Below the pieces are notes generated by a model, which was given only the letters and a program-made list of their open reading frames with translations, searched no databases and was not told where the DNA came from. 64,000 nt of DNA, taken from positions 1,488,001 to 1,552,000 of the forward strand of contig NZ_QHKM01000001.1 of assembly GCF_003258365.1 (NCBI RefSeq), given 5' to 3'. Below, piece by piece: positions 24,687 to 32,558 of this stretch; position 1 is the stretch's first letter; each line of letters opens with the position of its first letter. The position numbers were made by a program, and so were the translations under genes. The DNA comes from Hymenobacter edaphi (lineage in GTDB: Bacteria; Bacteroidota; Bacteroidia; Cytophagales; Hymenobacteraceae).

Positions 24687-25142
24687 TCAGGCCCGGCTTT
24701 TGCGCCGGCGGGTGCCGGGCCGGGGCGCCGGAGCCGCGGGCGGCCGGGGTGGTTGCGGATTGGTGAGCAGGCCCGCTATTTCGATGACCTCGCACGCGGC
24801 CACGCGCCGGGTGCCTTCCATAAAATACCCCTTGGTGCCGAGGCTGATTTTGCCCTGGTGCAGGTAGCGGTTGGCCGCGTTGATGATCCACATGCGCGCC
24901 GTTCCGCTTGCGGGCACCGGCTCCGTTTTATCCCGTATCACAGCGCCCGTTTCGTCCTCAAGCTCCGGCCAGATCATCCAGACCGACGGGCCGTTCAGGG
25001 CTTTATCGGCGTAGGTGAAATCGAAGCGCACGCCCTGCACCGGCAGCTGCCAGCGGCCGCCTTCTTCCGGGGTATAAAAGCGGTAGCGCACCACAAAATC
25101 GGGGGAATGCCGCAAGACGTCGGCGTAAGGCTGGTGCTGCAC
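24687..25142 (-). CDS. EF-Tu domain III-like protein
   Basis: About 151 residues from the GTG at 25142; the true start is uncertain because no ATG lies near it. The core (about residues 12-125) reads RYRFYTPEEGGRWQLP, then VRFDFTYADK, then a C-terminal LHQGKISLGTKGYFMEGTRRVAACEVIEI. This resembles the third (beta-barrel) domain of elongation factor Tu, which also has a TEEGGR motif and ends in a similar strand. A Pro/Arg-rich basic tail follows. It is a stand-alone domain of unknown role, related to EF-Tu-like small proteins in Bacteroidota. Confidence 0.6.
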   Translation of the reverse strand: MQHQPYADVLRHSPDFVVRYRFYTPEEGGRWQLPVQGVRFDFTYADKALNGPSVWMIWPELEDETGAVIRDKTEPVPASGTARMWIINAANRYLHQGKISLGTKGYFMEGTRRVAACEVIEIAGLLTNPQPPRPPAAPAPRPGTRRRKSRA

Positions 25143-25506
25143 GTGTGGCTGATGAAGCCCGAATATAAGCCGTTTTGGCGCTCCATTGGCAGCCTGCCGC
25201 CCGCGGGCCGCGGCGCTTCGGCCGGCGCCGGTGGCGCGTGCAGCTGCCAGATTGTTGCAGCCGGCCGCGCGGCCGGGGCACGCGCCGAATTCCGGGAAGC
25301 GGCGCCCCGGCCGCGCGGCCGGTAGTTCGGCCAGGCGCCGCCGGGGCTGCTGCGGCCGGCGCCAGCCTGGCCAGTCGGCTATTCGTCCCATTTTCGCGGC
25401 TGTTCGTCCCAGCGGGTTTCGGCCGGGCCGGGGCGGCCGTATCCTTGCCCCCGAAAGGCCCCGAGTGCCGGGGCCGGCTGCCGTTTCGCCCGTTTTTTCC
25501 CGTCCC
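25143..25506. other. divergent intergenic region, no gene seen
   Basis: 364 bases between the EF-Tu-like gene (minus) and the sensor kinase (plus). Both strands are open in several frames because of high GC, but no protein feature is seen. It should contain promoters for both genes. Confidence 0.4.
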
Positions 25507-26580
25507 ATGTCGGCCTTGTCCTTCCCCGCCAGCTTCCACGACCTGTTTGCCCCCGGCCCCGACGCCCCGCCCAGCGCCCCGCGCCCCATTGCCCGCGACC
25601 TGCTGCTGGGCCTGGCGCTCTGGTTTATGGCTTTGTTGTTTCTGGTCGCCATCGGCGCGCCCCACGAGCCGCAGCTCTACGGGGGCACACTGCTGGCCGT
25701 GGCGGTGCTGTTTCACGCCGTGGCCAGCCGCTGGCTGATTCCGGCAGCGCTGGCGTGGCCGCGGCCGTTCGGCAGCTACTGGCTGAAGGCTTTCCTGGTG
25801 CTGGTGGCCTCGGTGGTGCCGGTGGGGCTGGTGGTGCTCATCCTCACCGGCGACCCGGAGGTGATGGTGGGCTTCAGCGTGTTTCAGGTGTTTTTTCACC
25901 TGCTGCTAACGGCGCCGCTGTCGTGGCTGATTTACCGCCGGCGGCTGCGGCGCCACCAGGCCGTGGCCGGGCTGCAGCAGGAGCTGGGCCACTCCACGGC
26001 CTCGCTGGATTTGCTTCGCTCCCAGATCAACCCGCATTTCCTCTTCAACGCCCTGAACACGCTCTACGGCACGGCCCTGCAGGAAAACGGCGAGCGGACG
26101 GCCCACGGCATTCAGCTGCTGGGCGACATGATGCGCTTCATGCTCCACGAAAACCACCAGCCCTTCATCCCGCTCGCGCGCGAAGTCGAGTACCTCGGCA
26201 ACTACATCGAGCTGCAGACCCTGCGCACGGCCACCTCCCCCGCCATTCGCATCACCACCAGCCTGAGCGAGGCTCCCCCGGCGGCCCAGATTGCGCCCAT
26301 GCTGCTGATTCCCTTCGTGGAAAACGCCTTCAAGCACGGCATCAGCCTGCAGCATCCGTCGTGGATCAAGGTGACGCTGCACGTGGAGCACGGCACGCTG
26401 TACTTCGACGTGTACAACAGCGTGCACGCCCGCCCGGCGCCCGGCCCGGCCGACGAGCCCGGCGGCATCGGGCTCCGCAACGTGCGCCAGCGTCTGCTGC
26501 TGCTCTACCCCGAGCGGCACGAACTCATCATCCGCCGCAGCCTCGACGAGTATTTCGTGCACCTGACGCTGCAATTGTAA
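25507..26580 (+). CDS. LytS-type sensor histidine kinase
   Basis: A 357-residue inner-membrane kinase. The N-terminal part has four hydrophobic segments (about 30-150). It is followed by a coiled linker and the His_kinase (PF06580-type) core with INPHFLFNALNTLY, where His177 is the likely phosphorylation site. The ATPase region shows PFVENAFKHGI (N box) and GIGLRNVRQRL (G box). It probably phosphorylates the LytTR regulator encoded 178 nt downstream. The signal sensed is unknown. The start is the only ATG that keeps the first helix intact. Confidence 0.92.
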   Translation: MSALSFPASFHDLFAPGPDAPPSAPRPIARDLLLGLALWFMALLFLVAIGAPHEPQLYGGTLLAVAVLFHAVASRWLIPAALAWPRPFGSYWLKAFLVLVASVVPVGLVVLILTGDPEVMVGFSVFQVFFHLLLTAPLSWLIYRRRLRRHQAVAGLQQELGHSTASLDLLRSQINPHFLFNALNTLYGTALQENGERTAHGIQLLGDMMRFMLHENHQPFIPLAREVEYLGNYIELQTLRTATSPAIRITTSLSEAPPAAQIAPMLLIPFVENAFKHGISLQHPSWIKVTLHVEHGTLYFDVYNSVHARPAPGPADEPGGIGLRNVRQRLLLLYPERHELIIRRSLDEYFVHLTLQL

Positions 26581-26588
26581 ACCGGTGA

Positions 26589-26637
26589 TTCTGCCGCTTG
26601 CAGAGAGGCGTATGTTCCTCTCTGCGAGCGGCAGAAC
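26589..26637. repeat. 20-bp inverted repeat hairpin between kinase and regulator
   Basis: Arms at 26589-26608 and 26618-26637 (one mismatch) with a 9-base loop. There is no T run after it, so it is not a clear terminator. It could reduce read-through or act as an mRNA processing or stability hairpin within the two-gene unit. Confidence 0.65.
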
Positions 26638-26758
26638 GGTCGTGGTTGGCTGCTCGCCCCATCTTGCCGCCACTCCCAGCAACGATTGAGGCGCAATCAG
26701 GCGTTTTTACCCGGCGGCCGGATTGTCGCTGCTTACTCCGCTCGTTACCTTGCCGCCC

Positions 26759-27442
26759 ATGAAAGCCATTGCCATCGACGACGAGCCCATTGCCCTGGAC
26801 GTGGTGCGCGCCCTGGCCGCCAAGGTGCCCTTCGTGGAGCTGGCCGCCGGCTTCACCGACGCCTTCCAGGGCTTGGCTTACCTGCAGCGCGAGCCGGTGG
26901 ACGTACTGTTTCTCGACATCAACATGCCCGATATTTCGGGCCTGGAGCTGGTGCGCACCCTGCCCACGCGCCCGCTCATCATCTTCACCACCGCCTACGC
27001 CGAGCACGCCGTGACGGGCTTCGAGCTCGACGCGGTGGATTACCTGCTGAAGCCCTTCGCGCTGGCCCGCTTCGTGCAGGCCTGCAACCGCGCCCAGGAG
27101 CGCCTGCTGCTGCGCCAGGCCCCTGCCGCCCCGCCCCCGCGCGACTACCTGTTTCTGAAAACCGGCTACGAGCAGGTGAAGGTGCACCACGCCGACATCC
27201 TCTACGTGGAGGCGGCCGGCAACTACGTCACCTTCGCCCTGACCGCCGGGCGCCGCCTGCTCGCCCGCCTCACCATGCAGGAGGTGCTGGCCCTGCTGCC
27301 GCCCGGGCAGTTTGCGCGCGTGCACCGCTCCTTCGTGGTGGCCACCGGCCACGTCGACCGCATCGAGCGGCACCAGGTGCGCGTGCAGGGCCACACGGTG
27401 CCCGTGGGGGCGGCCTACCACGACCAACTGCGCCTGGGCTGA
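26759..27442 (+). CDS. LytTR-family response regulator
   Basis: A 227-residue regulator. Its receiver domain (1-115) has the acidic pair Asp7/Asp8, the phosphoacceptor Asp53 in LFLDINMPD, and Lys in DYLLKPF. The LytTR DNA-binding domain (about 130-227) shows ILYVEAAGNYVTF, LLARLTMQEVLALLPPGQFARVHRSFVV and a C-terminal VPVGAAYHDQL. It pairs with the LytS-type kinase upstream. TACCTTGC ends 5 nt before the ATG, suggesting its own near-leaderless promoter. Targets are unknown; the downstream DUF296 gene is a possible one. Confidence 0.93.
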   Translation: MKAIAIDDEPIALDVVRALAAKVPFVELAAGFTDAFQGLAYLQREPVDVLFLDINMPDISGLELVRTLPTRPLIIFTTAYAEHAVTGFELDAVDYLLKPFALARFVQACNRAQERLLLRQAPAAPPPRDYLFLKTGYEQVKVHHADILYVEAAGNYVTFALTAGRRLLARLTMQEVLALLPPGQFARVHRSFVVATGHVDRIERHQVRVQGHTVPVGAAYHDQLRLG

Positions 27443-27503
27443 GCGGCAACCTTTGCGCGCGGCAGAGCAGTATACCCCCCGGCTCTGCTTTACCCGCCGC
27501 CCC

Positions 27504-28031
27504 ATGCGTCACCTGTTCCTGCTGCTCGGCCTCAGCGGCTGCCTCGCCGGGGCCGCCCACGCCCAAACCGCCCGCCCCATGCCCGCTACGTCTGCCGCCC
27601 CGGCTGCCCACCCGAAATACACCCGCACGCCCACCGGCTTTCTGCTGGTGCTGCGCCAGGGCGACGACGTGCTGCGCGAGCTGGAGCAGCTGGCCCTGCG
27701 CGAAAACATTCCCAGCGCCAGCCTCACCGGCCTGGGCTTCGGCCACCCCACCTTCGGCTTCTGGAACGCCCAAACCAAAACCTACGCGCCCAAAGCCTTC
27801 CGCGACTTGGAGCTGGCCAGCCTCACCGGCAGCATTGCCTGGAAAGACGGCCAGCCCGCCCTGCACCTGCACGGCGTGGGGGCCGATAAGAATTTCGTGC
27901 CCGTGGGCGGCCACCTGCTGGCCCTGGAGGTGGGCACCGGCTCGGTGGAGCTGACCATCGTGGTGCACGACAAAAAGCTCAGCCGCGCCGAGGACCCGCG
28001 CAACGGCGCCACCGTGCTCGGGGTGGAATAG
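27504..28031 (+). CDS. exported DUF296/PPC-domain protein
   Basis: A 175-residue protein with a signal peptide (MRHLFLLLGLSGCLAGAAHAQ). The rest is one PPC/DUF296 domain: GFLLVLRQGDDVLRELEQLALRENI, then SASLTGLGFGHPTFGFW, then LHLHGVGADKNFVPVGGHLLALEVGTGSVELTI. The GGH near the end and the LHLHGV His residues are the family's conserved centre. In plants the domain is joined to AT-hooks. In bacteria it stands alone, forms trimers and is usually cytoplasmic, so the signal peptide here is notable. The function is unknown. Confidence 0.85.
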   Translation: MRHLFLLLGLSGCLAGAAHAQTARPMPATSAAPAAHPKYTRTPTGFLLVLRQGDDVLRELEQLALRENIPSASLTGLGFGHPTFGFWNAQTKTYAPKAFRDLELASLTGSIAWKDGQPALHLHGVGADKNFVPVGGHLLALEVGTGSVELTIVVHDKKLSRAEDPRNGATVLGVE

Positions 28032-28067
28032 CGCCCGCGTCCGGGACTTTTGCGCTTCCTTTAGGGC

Positions 28068-28517
28068 ATGCTGCTACCTGTATTCCGCTTGCTCGCCTAT
28101 CCGCTGATTGCCCTGCTGCGCCCCGAGCCGGCCCCGCCGCCCCTGGTTGCCGAGGGCAACAAGCTGCGGCTGCTGAGCCTGGACCGGCCGGCCTGCCTGA
28201 AGCCCGCCTCGCTGCTGACGGCGAAACTGGCTTACCGCCTCGGCCCCCGCGAGCAGTCGGCCTACGGCTACACCGTATCGATCAAATTCGCCACCACCAA
28301 CCCGGGCCGCACGTTTTCGCGGGGCCTCGACGGGGAGCGGGCCGTCACCCAGCGCCGCGACACGCTCACGCTGAGCTACTCCATGACGCAGGTTCTGGGC
28401 AACGCCAGCCTCAAGCGCCCGATTACCTGCTACTTCTACCTGCACCGCAACACCAGCGCCACCAGCAGCGAGGTCATTGCCAGCACGCCGCCCATCGTGC
28501 TGCCCGAATGCCCGTGA
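28068..28517 (+). CDS. hypothetical exported protein
   Basis: A 149-residue protein with a hydrophobic N-terminus (LLPVFRLLAYPLIALL). The mature part contains a beta-rich stretch (ASLLTAKLAYRLGPREQSAYGYTVSIKFATTNP) and a second one (RRDTLTLSYSMTQVLGNASLKRPITCYFYLHRN), suggesting a small beta-sandwich. Two Cys (in PACL and TCYF) could form a disulfide. No family was recognised. Convergent with the ABC importer. Confidence 0.6.
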   Translation: MLLPVFRLLAYPLIALLRPEPAPPPLVAEGNKLRLLSLDRPACLKPASLLTAKLAYRLGPREQSAYGYTVSIKFATTNPGRTFSRGLDGERAVTQRRDTLTLSYSMTQVLGNASLKRPITCYFYLHRNTSATSSEVIASTPPIVLPECP

Positions 28518-28581
28518 GGGCGCAGCGGCCGGCGGCCGCGCTTTTTTCGGCCGGCAGGAAAACATAACCGGGCCGGCCGGC

Positions 28582-30153
28582 TCAGCGCCCCAGGTACGCC
28601 CCCAGCTCCGACAACGAGCTGATGCCCAGTTGGCGGGCCTGCCGGCGGCGCATCAGCAGGGCGTAGGTGTTGTTGAAGCCCAGCGGCGGCAGCCACTGCA
28701 GCCCGTAGCGCCGCCGAAACTCCCGCTGCACGTACTCGAACACCGCCGCCGGCCGGCCGCCCAGGGAGTCGAGCACGGCGGGCGGAGGCTGCAGCAGCAC
28801 CTGCAGGCCGGTGCCGGTGTACTCCGGGTACATATCGATGGCGCCGGAGCGCAGGGCCTCGAAGCAGATGGTGGTGCCGCCCAGGCCGGTTTTGGTTTGC
28901 ACCTGCAGGTCGGTGTGGCCGCGAATGAGGGCCGCGTACATTTCCGCCAGGATGTACTGCTCGCCGAAGATTTTGGAACCCAGCCGCACCGTGGCGGCGC
29001 CCGGCACGCCGGGGCGCGGGGCCCGCCAGAGGCCGCGGCGGCGCAGCCAGGCTTCGGCCACGGCCCGGGGCTCCTCGTGCCGGTAATCGACGCGGTAGTT
29101 CAGCTCGGTCATGGCCGAATCGGAGAGCTGCCCGCTGAGCTGGCTGAGCACCGGCAGCAGCTCGGGGTGGGCCCGCAGCAGCGCCGGCCGCAGCACCGGG
29201 GCGGCGTAGTAGGGCGGAAACACGCGCCTATCGTCGCGCAGCACCAGCAGGCCGTAGGCCCGGATGCGCCCGTCGGTGCTGTAGCCGTCGATGACGTCCA
29301 CGTCGGCCGCGCGGGCGGCTTCGTAGACCAGGGCCGGGGCCAGCACCACGCTGGGCAGGCGGCGCAGGCCGTAGGCGCGCTGCAGGCCGGGCAGCCCATC
29401 GGCACGGCCCACAAACTCGGGGCTGAAGCCGGCCCGCAGCCGGCCCGCGGCGCCCGGCAGCAGGTACAGGGCGCCCAGCAGCGGCAGCAGCCCCAGCAGC
29501 GTCGCTCCCACCCGCGGCAGGCGGCGCAAACTCAGGCGCTGCACGGCGGCCAGGGCGCCGTCGAAGGCCAGGGCCAGCGCGGCGGCAGGCAGGGCCCCGG
29601 CCAGAATCATCACCGGATTGTTTAGGGCAATGCCGCCGAAGATGAACTCGCCCAGGCCGCCCGCCGCCACGTAGGCCGCCAGCGTGGCCACCCCCACCCC
29701 GATAACCGCGGCCGTACGGATGCCGGCCATGAGCACCGGCAGGGCCAGCGGCAGCTCCACCCGGCGCAGCACCTGCCCGTCGGTCAGGCCCAGGCCGCGG
29801 GCGGCTTCCACCACGGCCGGGCTCACCCCCCGGATGCCGGCGACGGTGTTGCGCATGATGGGCAGCAGCGAGTAGAGCAGCAGGGCCACGATGGCCGGCG
29901 CGGCCCCGATGCCCAGCCAGGGAATCAGAAAGCCGAGCAGGGCAATGCTGGGCACCGTTTGCAGGGCGCCGGCCACGCCCAGCACCAGCGGCGCCCAGCG
30001 CGGCCGGCGCGTGAGCCAGAGGCCCAGCGGCACGCCCAGGGCCACGGCCAGCAGCACGGCGGCGGCCGTCAGGCCGATGTGCTGCAGGGTTTGCGCGGCC
30101 AGCTTATCGGCCTGCAGGCGCCAGAAGTCCAGCAGTTCGCTCAGTAGGTTCAT
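28582..30153 (-). CDS. quaternary-amine-type ABC importer, permease fused to permuted substrate-binding domain
   Basis: 523 residues. Residues 1-232 form an ABC permease with the EAA-loop stretch VSPAVVEAARGLGLTDGQVLRRVELPLALPVL, as in OpuB/OpuC/ProW and EgtU-type importers of choline, betaine or ergothioneine. The extracytoplasmic part follows in an unusual order. Residues 241-376 (FVGRADGLPGLQRAYGL to YSTDGRI, FPPYYAAPV, LNYRVD, GLW) match the C-terminal half of OpuAC/ProX-type binding proteins. Residues 388-518 (LGSKIFGEQYILAEMY, GLGGTTICFEAL, DMYPEYTGTGL, WLPPLGFNNTYALLMR) match their N-terminal half. The domain thus appears circularly permuted. The ATG overlaps the ATPase stop (ATGA). 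The substrate is unproven. Confidence 0.88.
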   Translation of the reverse strand: MNLLSELLDFWRLQADKLAAQTLQHIGLTAAAVLLAVALGVPLGLWLTRRPRWAPLVLGVAGALQTVPSIALLGFLIPWLGIGAAPAIVALLLYSLLPIMRNTVAGIRGVSPAVVEAARGLGLTDGQVLRRVELPLALPVLMAGIRTAAVIGVGVATLAAYVAAGGLGEFIFGGIALNNPVMILAGALPAAALALAFDGALAAVQRLSLRRLPRVGATLLGLLPLLGALYLLPGAAGRLRAGFSPEFVGRADGLPGLQRAYGLRRLPSVVLAPALVYEAARAADVDVIDGYSTDGRIRAYGLLVLRDDRRVFPPYYAAPVLRPALLRAHPELLPVLSQLSGQLSDSAMTELNYRVDYRHEEPRAVAEAWLRRRGLWRAPRPGVPGAATVRLGSKIFGEQYILAEMYAALIRGHTDLQVQTKTGLGGTTICFEALRSGAIDMYPEYTGTGLQVLLQPPPAVLDSLGGRPAAVFEYVQREFRRRYGLQWLPPLGFNNTYALLMRRRQARQLGISSLSELGAYLGR

Positions 30154-31100
30154 GCGGAAGCGGCTTGCAGGGCGTGGTGAAAGGCATGCATCAGCGGGCC
30201 GACGGCGGCGCCCCCCGGGTCGGCGGCGGTGAGCTGCTCCAGCGCCGCCTGCACCGAGGTGTGGGCCGGCAGCTGATGCAGCGCGGGCAGCGCCGGGGCC
30301 GCGGGCAGATACGGTTGCACCTCGGCCAGGGTGAAGGTGCGCAGCTGCAGCGCCAGCCGCTCGGCGGCGAAGAAGCGGCGCACGAAGTCGTTGGCGGGGC
30401 GCAGCAGCAGCTCGCGCGGGCGGCCCAGCTGCTGCACCCGGCCGGCGTCGAGCAGCAGGATGCGGTCGGCCAGCTCGAAGGCCTCCGCCACGTCGTGGGT
30501 GACGAGCACCGCGGTTTTGCCGCGCAGCTCGGGCAGCTCGCGGAAGTCGCGGCGGATGCCGGCGCGCACCACCGGGTCGAGGGCACCGAAGGGCTCGTCG
30601 AGCAGGATGATGGGCGGATCGGCGGCCAGGGCCCGGGCCAGCCCTACGCGCTGCTGCTGCCCGCCCGACAGCTCGTGCGGAAAGCGGCCCGCGTACTCGG
30701 CCGGGGGCAGGTGCAGGCGGGTGAGCAGCTCGCGGGTGCGGGCCTCGATGGCGGCCGGCGCGTGGCCGAGCAGGCGCGGCACCACGGCCACGTTGTCGGC
30801 CACGGAGTAGTGCGGCAGCAGGCCCACCTGCTGAATCACGTAGCCCATACCGCGGCGCAGCTGCTCGGGGCGCTGCCGCCGCACGTCCTGCCCGTTGATT
30901 TCCACCGTGCCGGCGTCGGGCTCCACGAGGCGGTTGAGCATTTTGAGCAGAGTGGTTTTGCCGCAGCCCGAGGGGCCGAGCAGCACCAGCGTTTCGCCGG
31001 CAGCCAGCTCGAAGGATACGTCGTCGACCACCCGCCGCGGGCCGAAGCGTTTGGTGAGGCCGCGGACGCGGATGACGGGCGGGGTTGAAGTGTCGGGCAT
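30150..31100 (-). CDS. quaternary-amine-type ABC importer ATPase
   Basis: A 316-residue ATP-binding subunit. Walker A is GPSGCGKTTLLKMLNRL, the Q-loop is YVIQQVGLLPHYSVADNV, the signature is ELSGGQQQRVGLARAL, Walker B is ILLDEPFGALDP, and the switch His is in VTHDVAEA. The LNRLxEPxxG form and the long C-terminus (about 80 residues after the ATPase core) are typical of OpuCA/ProV-type ATPases, though the C-terminal part is only weakly CBS-like. It overlaps the permease start by four bases, so the two are translationally coupled. TACCTTGC lies 8 nt before the ATG. Confidence 0.93.
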   Translation of the reverse strand: MPDTSTPPVIRVRGLTKRFGPRRVVDDVSFELAAGETLVLLGPSGCGKTTLLKMLNRLVEPDAGTVEINGQDVRRQRPEQLRRGMGYVIQQVGLLPHYSVADNVAVVPRLLGHAPAAIEARTRELLTRLHLPPAEYAGRFPHELSGGQQQRVGLARALAADPPIILLDEPFGALDPVVRAGIRRDFRELPELRGKTAVLVTHDVAEAFELADRILLLDAGRVQQLGRPRELLLRPANDFVRRFFAAERLALQLRTFTLAEVQPYLPAAPALPALHQLPAHTSVQAALEQLTAADPGGAAVGPLMHAFHHALQAASA

Positions 31101-31152
31101 GATGCGGGGCAAGGTACGGCCAGCGGCACATACGGCGCCGGCTGCCTGCTCC

Positions 31153-31578
31153 TCAGGCCCCGGGCCGTAGCGCGCTGAGCAGGAACAGCAGCACGCTCAG
31201 CCCCAGCAACCCCGCCCCGACCAGGCAGAACACGACAACCCGGAAGGTGCGCCGAGCGGCCTCGACGGTGGGCATGACCACCGGCCGGGAATTGGCCGGG
31301 TGGTAGCGCCCCGCTACCCGCGGCCCGCGGCAGAAAGGCGGCTGCCCCCAGAATCTTCCTCCCGCTGCCGCCCCGATGGTGTGTCCGGCCGCCGTGCGAA
31401 AGCGCACCAGTACGCGCGTGCCGAAGGGGCCCGCGTCCGGGTCGTGCTCGTGTTCTGTGAAGTTCAGCACTTCGCCCTCGGTCGGAACCGCCCCGGCGCC
31501 GCGGCCGGCCCGGCGCAGCAACAGGGGCAAGCCCCCAAACAGGCCCAGCAGGCAGGCCGCGCCGCACAGGATAAACAC
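31153..31578 (-). CDS. DUF3592-like membrane protein
   Basis: About 141 residues from the GTG at 31578; the start is uncertain because no in-frame ATG exists (the upstream open part begins with TTG at 31698). Two membrane helices (VFILCGAACLLGLFGGLPLLL at the N-terminus and VVVFCLVGAGLLGLSVLLFLL at the C-terminus) flank an extracytoplasmic beta-rich part with VLVRFRTAAGHTI and a conserved VAGRYHPANSR. This layout is that of the DUF3592 family. The function is unknown. It lies 52 nt from the ABC ATPase. Confidence 0.65.
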   Translation of the reverse strand: MFILCGAACLLGLFGGLPLLLRRAGRGAGAVPTEGEVLNFTEHEHDPDAGPFGTRVLVRFRTAAGHTIGAAAGGRFWGQPPFCRGPRVAGRYHPANSRPVVMPTVEAARRTFRVVVFCLVGAGLLGLSVLLFLLSALRPGA

Positions 31579-31810
31579 GTTGGGGTTTAGGAAAAAAGCC
31601 AGAAAAACAGCATCAGGGCGGCGGAATGCGGGAATTGCCTGTAACGCCGGCAGTCGGCGGGAGTTACGGTGCAGCACCTTCCTGGCCCCGCCAGGCAACC
31701 AGGTGAGCCCGGCGCTCCGAGTGCGGCGGAGAAACCGCCGGAGGTTGAGCCCGCTGGTTTATCTTCGCCGACAATCCCGACGTTTCCCTTCTCACATCCC
31801 TCTACCCCGC

Positions 31811-32455
31811 ATGAAAAACCTGGTACTCCCCCTGTTGACCGCAGCCGCTCTGCTCACGCTGCCCTCGTTCACCACCCCGCTGGCCCCCGCCGGCTCCGCC
31901 GTAAGCCGCAAAGACGCCGCCGAAACCTACGCCGCACAGCCGCAGCTGAGCACCCTGGGCTGGGTGGCCAAGAAAGTGGGCGGCCAGCACAACGGCGCGG
32001 TGCCCCTGAAAGAAGGCGCGGTGCAGGTGAAGGGCAAGCAGATTGTGGGCGGCACGTTCACCTTCGACGTGGCCGGCCTGACGGTGGCCGACTCCCAGAG
32101 CCCGCGTCTGCTGGCCCACCTGAAGTCCGACGACTTTTTCAGCACCGAGAAGAATCCCACGGCCACCTTCGTCATCACCAGCCTGAAAACCACCAAGCCC
32201 GACGCCGCCGGCAACAACGCCGAAGTGACGGGCAACCTCACCATCAAGGGCATCACCCAGGCCATCAGCTTCCCGGCCAAGGTGGGCGTGAAGGATGGCG
32301 TGGCCGCCGCCTCGGGCACAGCCACCGTCGACCGCACCAAGTTCGACATCAAGTTCCGCTCGAAGTCTTTGCTGGACACCGCCGCCGACAAGGTCATCGA
32401 CGACAACTTCACGCTGAACTTCAACGTGGTGGCCAAAAAGGACGCCCGCAGCTAA
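31811..32455 (+). CDS. YceI-family periplasmic protein
   Basis: A 214-residue exported protein (signal peptide about 1-25). The YceI lipocalin-like barrel is clear: STLGWVAKKVGGQHNGAVPLKEG, GGTFTFDVAGLTVAD, LKSDDFFSTEKNPTATFVI, GNLTIKGITQAISFP and VDRTKFDIKFRS. YceI proteins bind isoprenoid or fatty-amide ligands in the periplasm. The -7-like TATCTTCG lies 43 nt upstream of the ATG. It is followed by a strong palindromic terminator shared with the convergent aminopeptidase gene. Confidence 0.93.
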   Translation: MKNLVLPLLTAAALLTLPSFTTPLAPAGSAVSRKDAAETYAAQPQLSTLGWVAKKVGGQHNGAVPLKEGAVQVKGKQIVGGTFTFDVAGLTVADSQSPRLLAHLKSDDFFSTEKNPTATFVITSLKTTKPDAAGNNAEVTGNLTIKGITQAISFPAKVGVKDGVAAASGTATVDRTKFDIKFRSKSLLDTAADKVIDDNFTLNFNVVAKKDARS

Positions 32456-32491
32456 GCCCGCCCCGGGCGCGCCGCGCTAGTACCGCGTGCT

Positions 32492-32535
32492 CAATGAAAA
32501 GCCCGATCCTGCCGGCAGGATCGGGCTTTTCATTG
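32492..32535. terminator. bidirectional palindromic terminator
   Basis: A perfect 44-bp palindrome centred on GCCGGC, with AAAA on the left and TTTT on the right of the GC-rich core. It lies between the convergent YceI (plus) and M1 aminopeptidase (minus) genes and can serve both. Confidence 0.9.
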
Positions 32536-32558
32536 AAAAACAGCTTCGGCAGCCGGCC

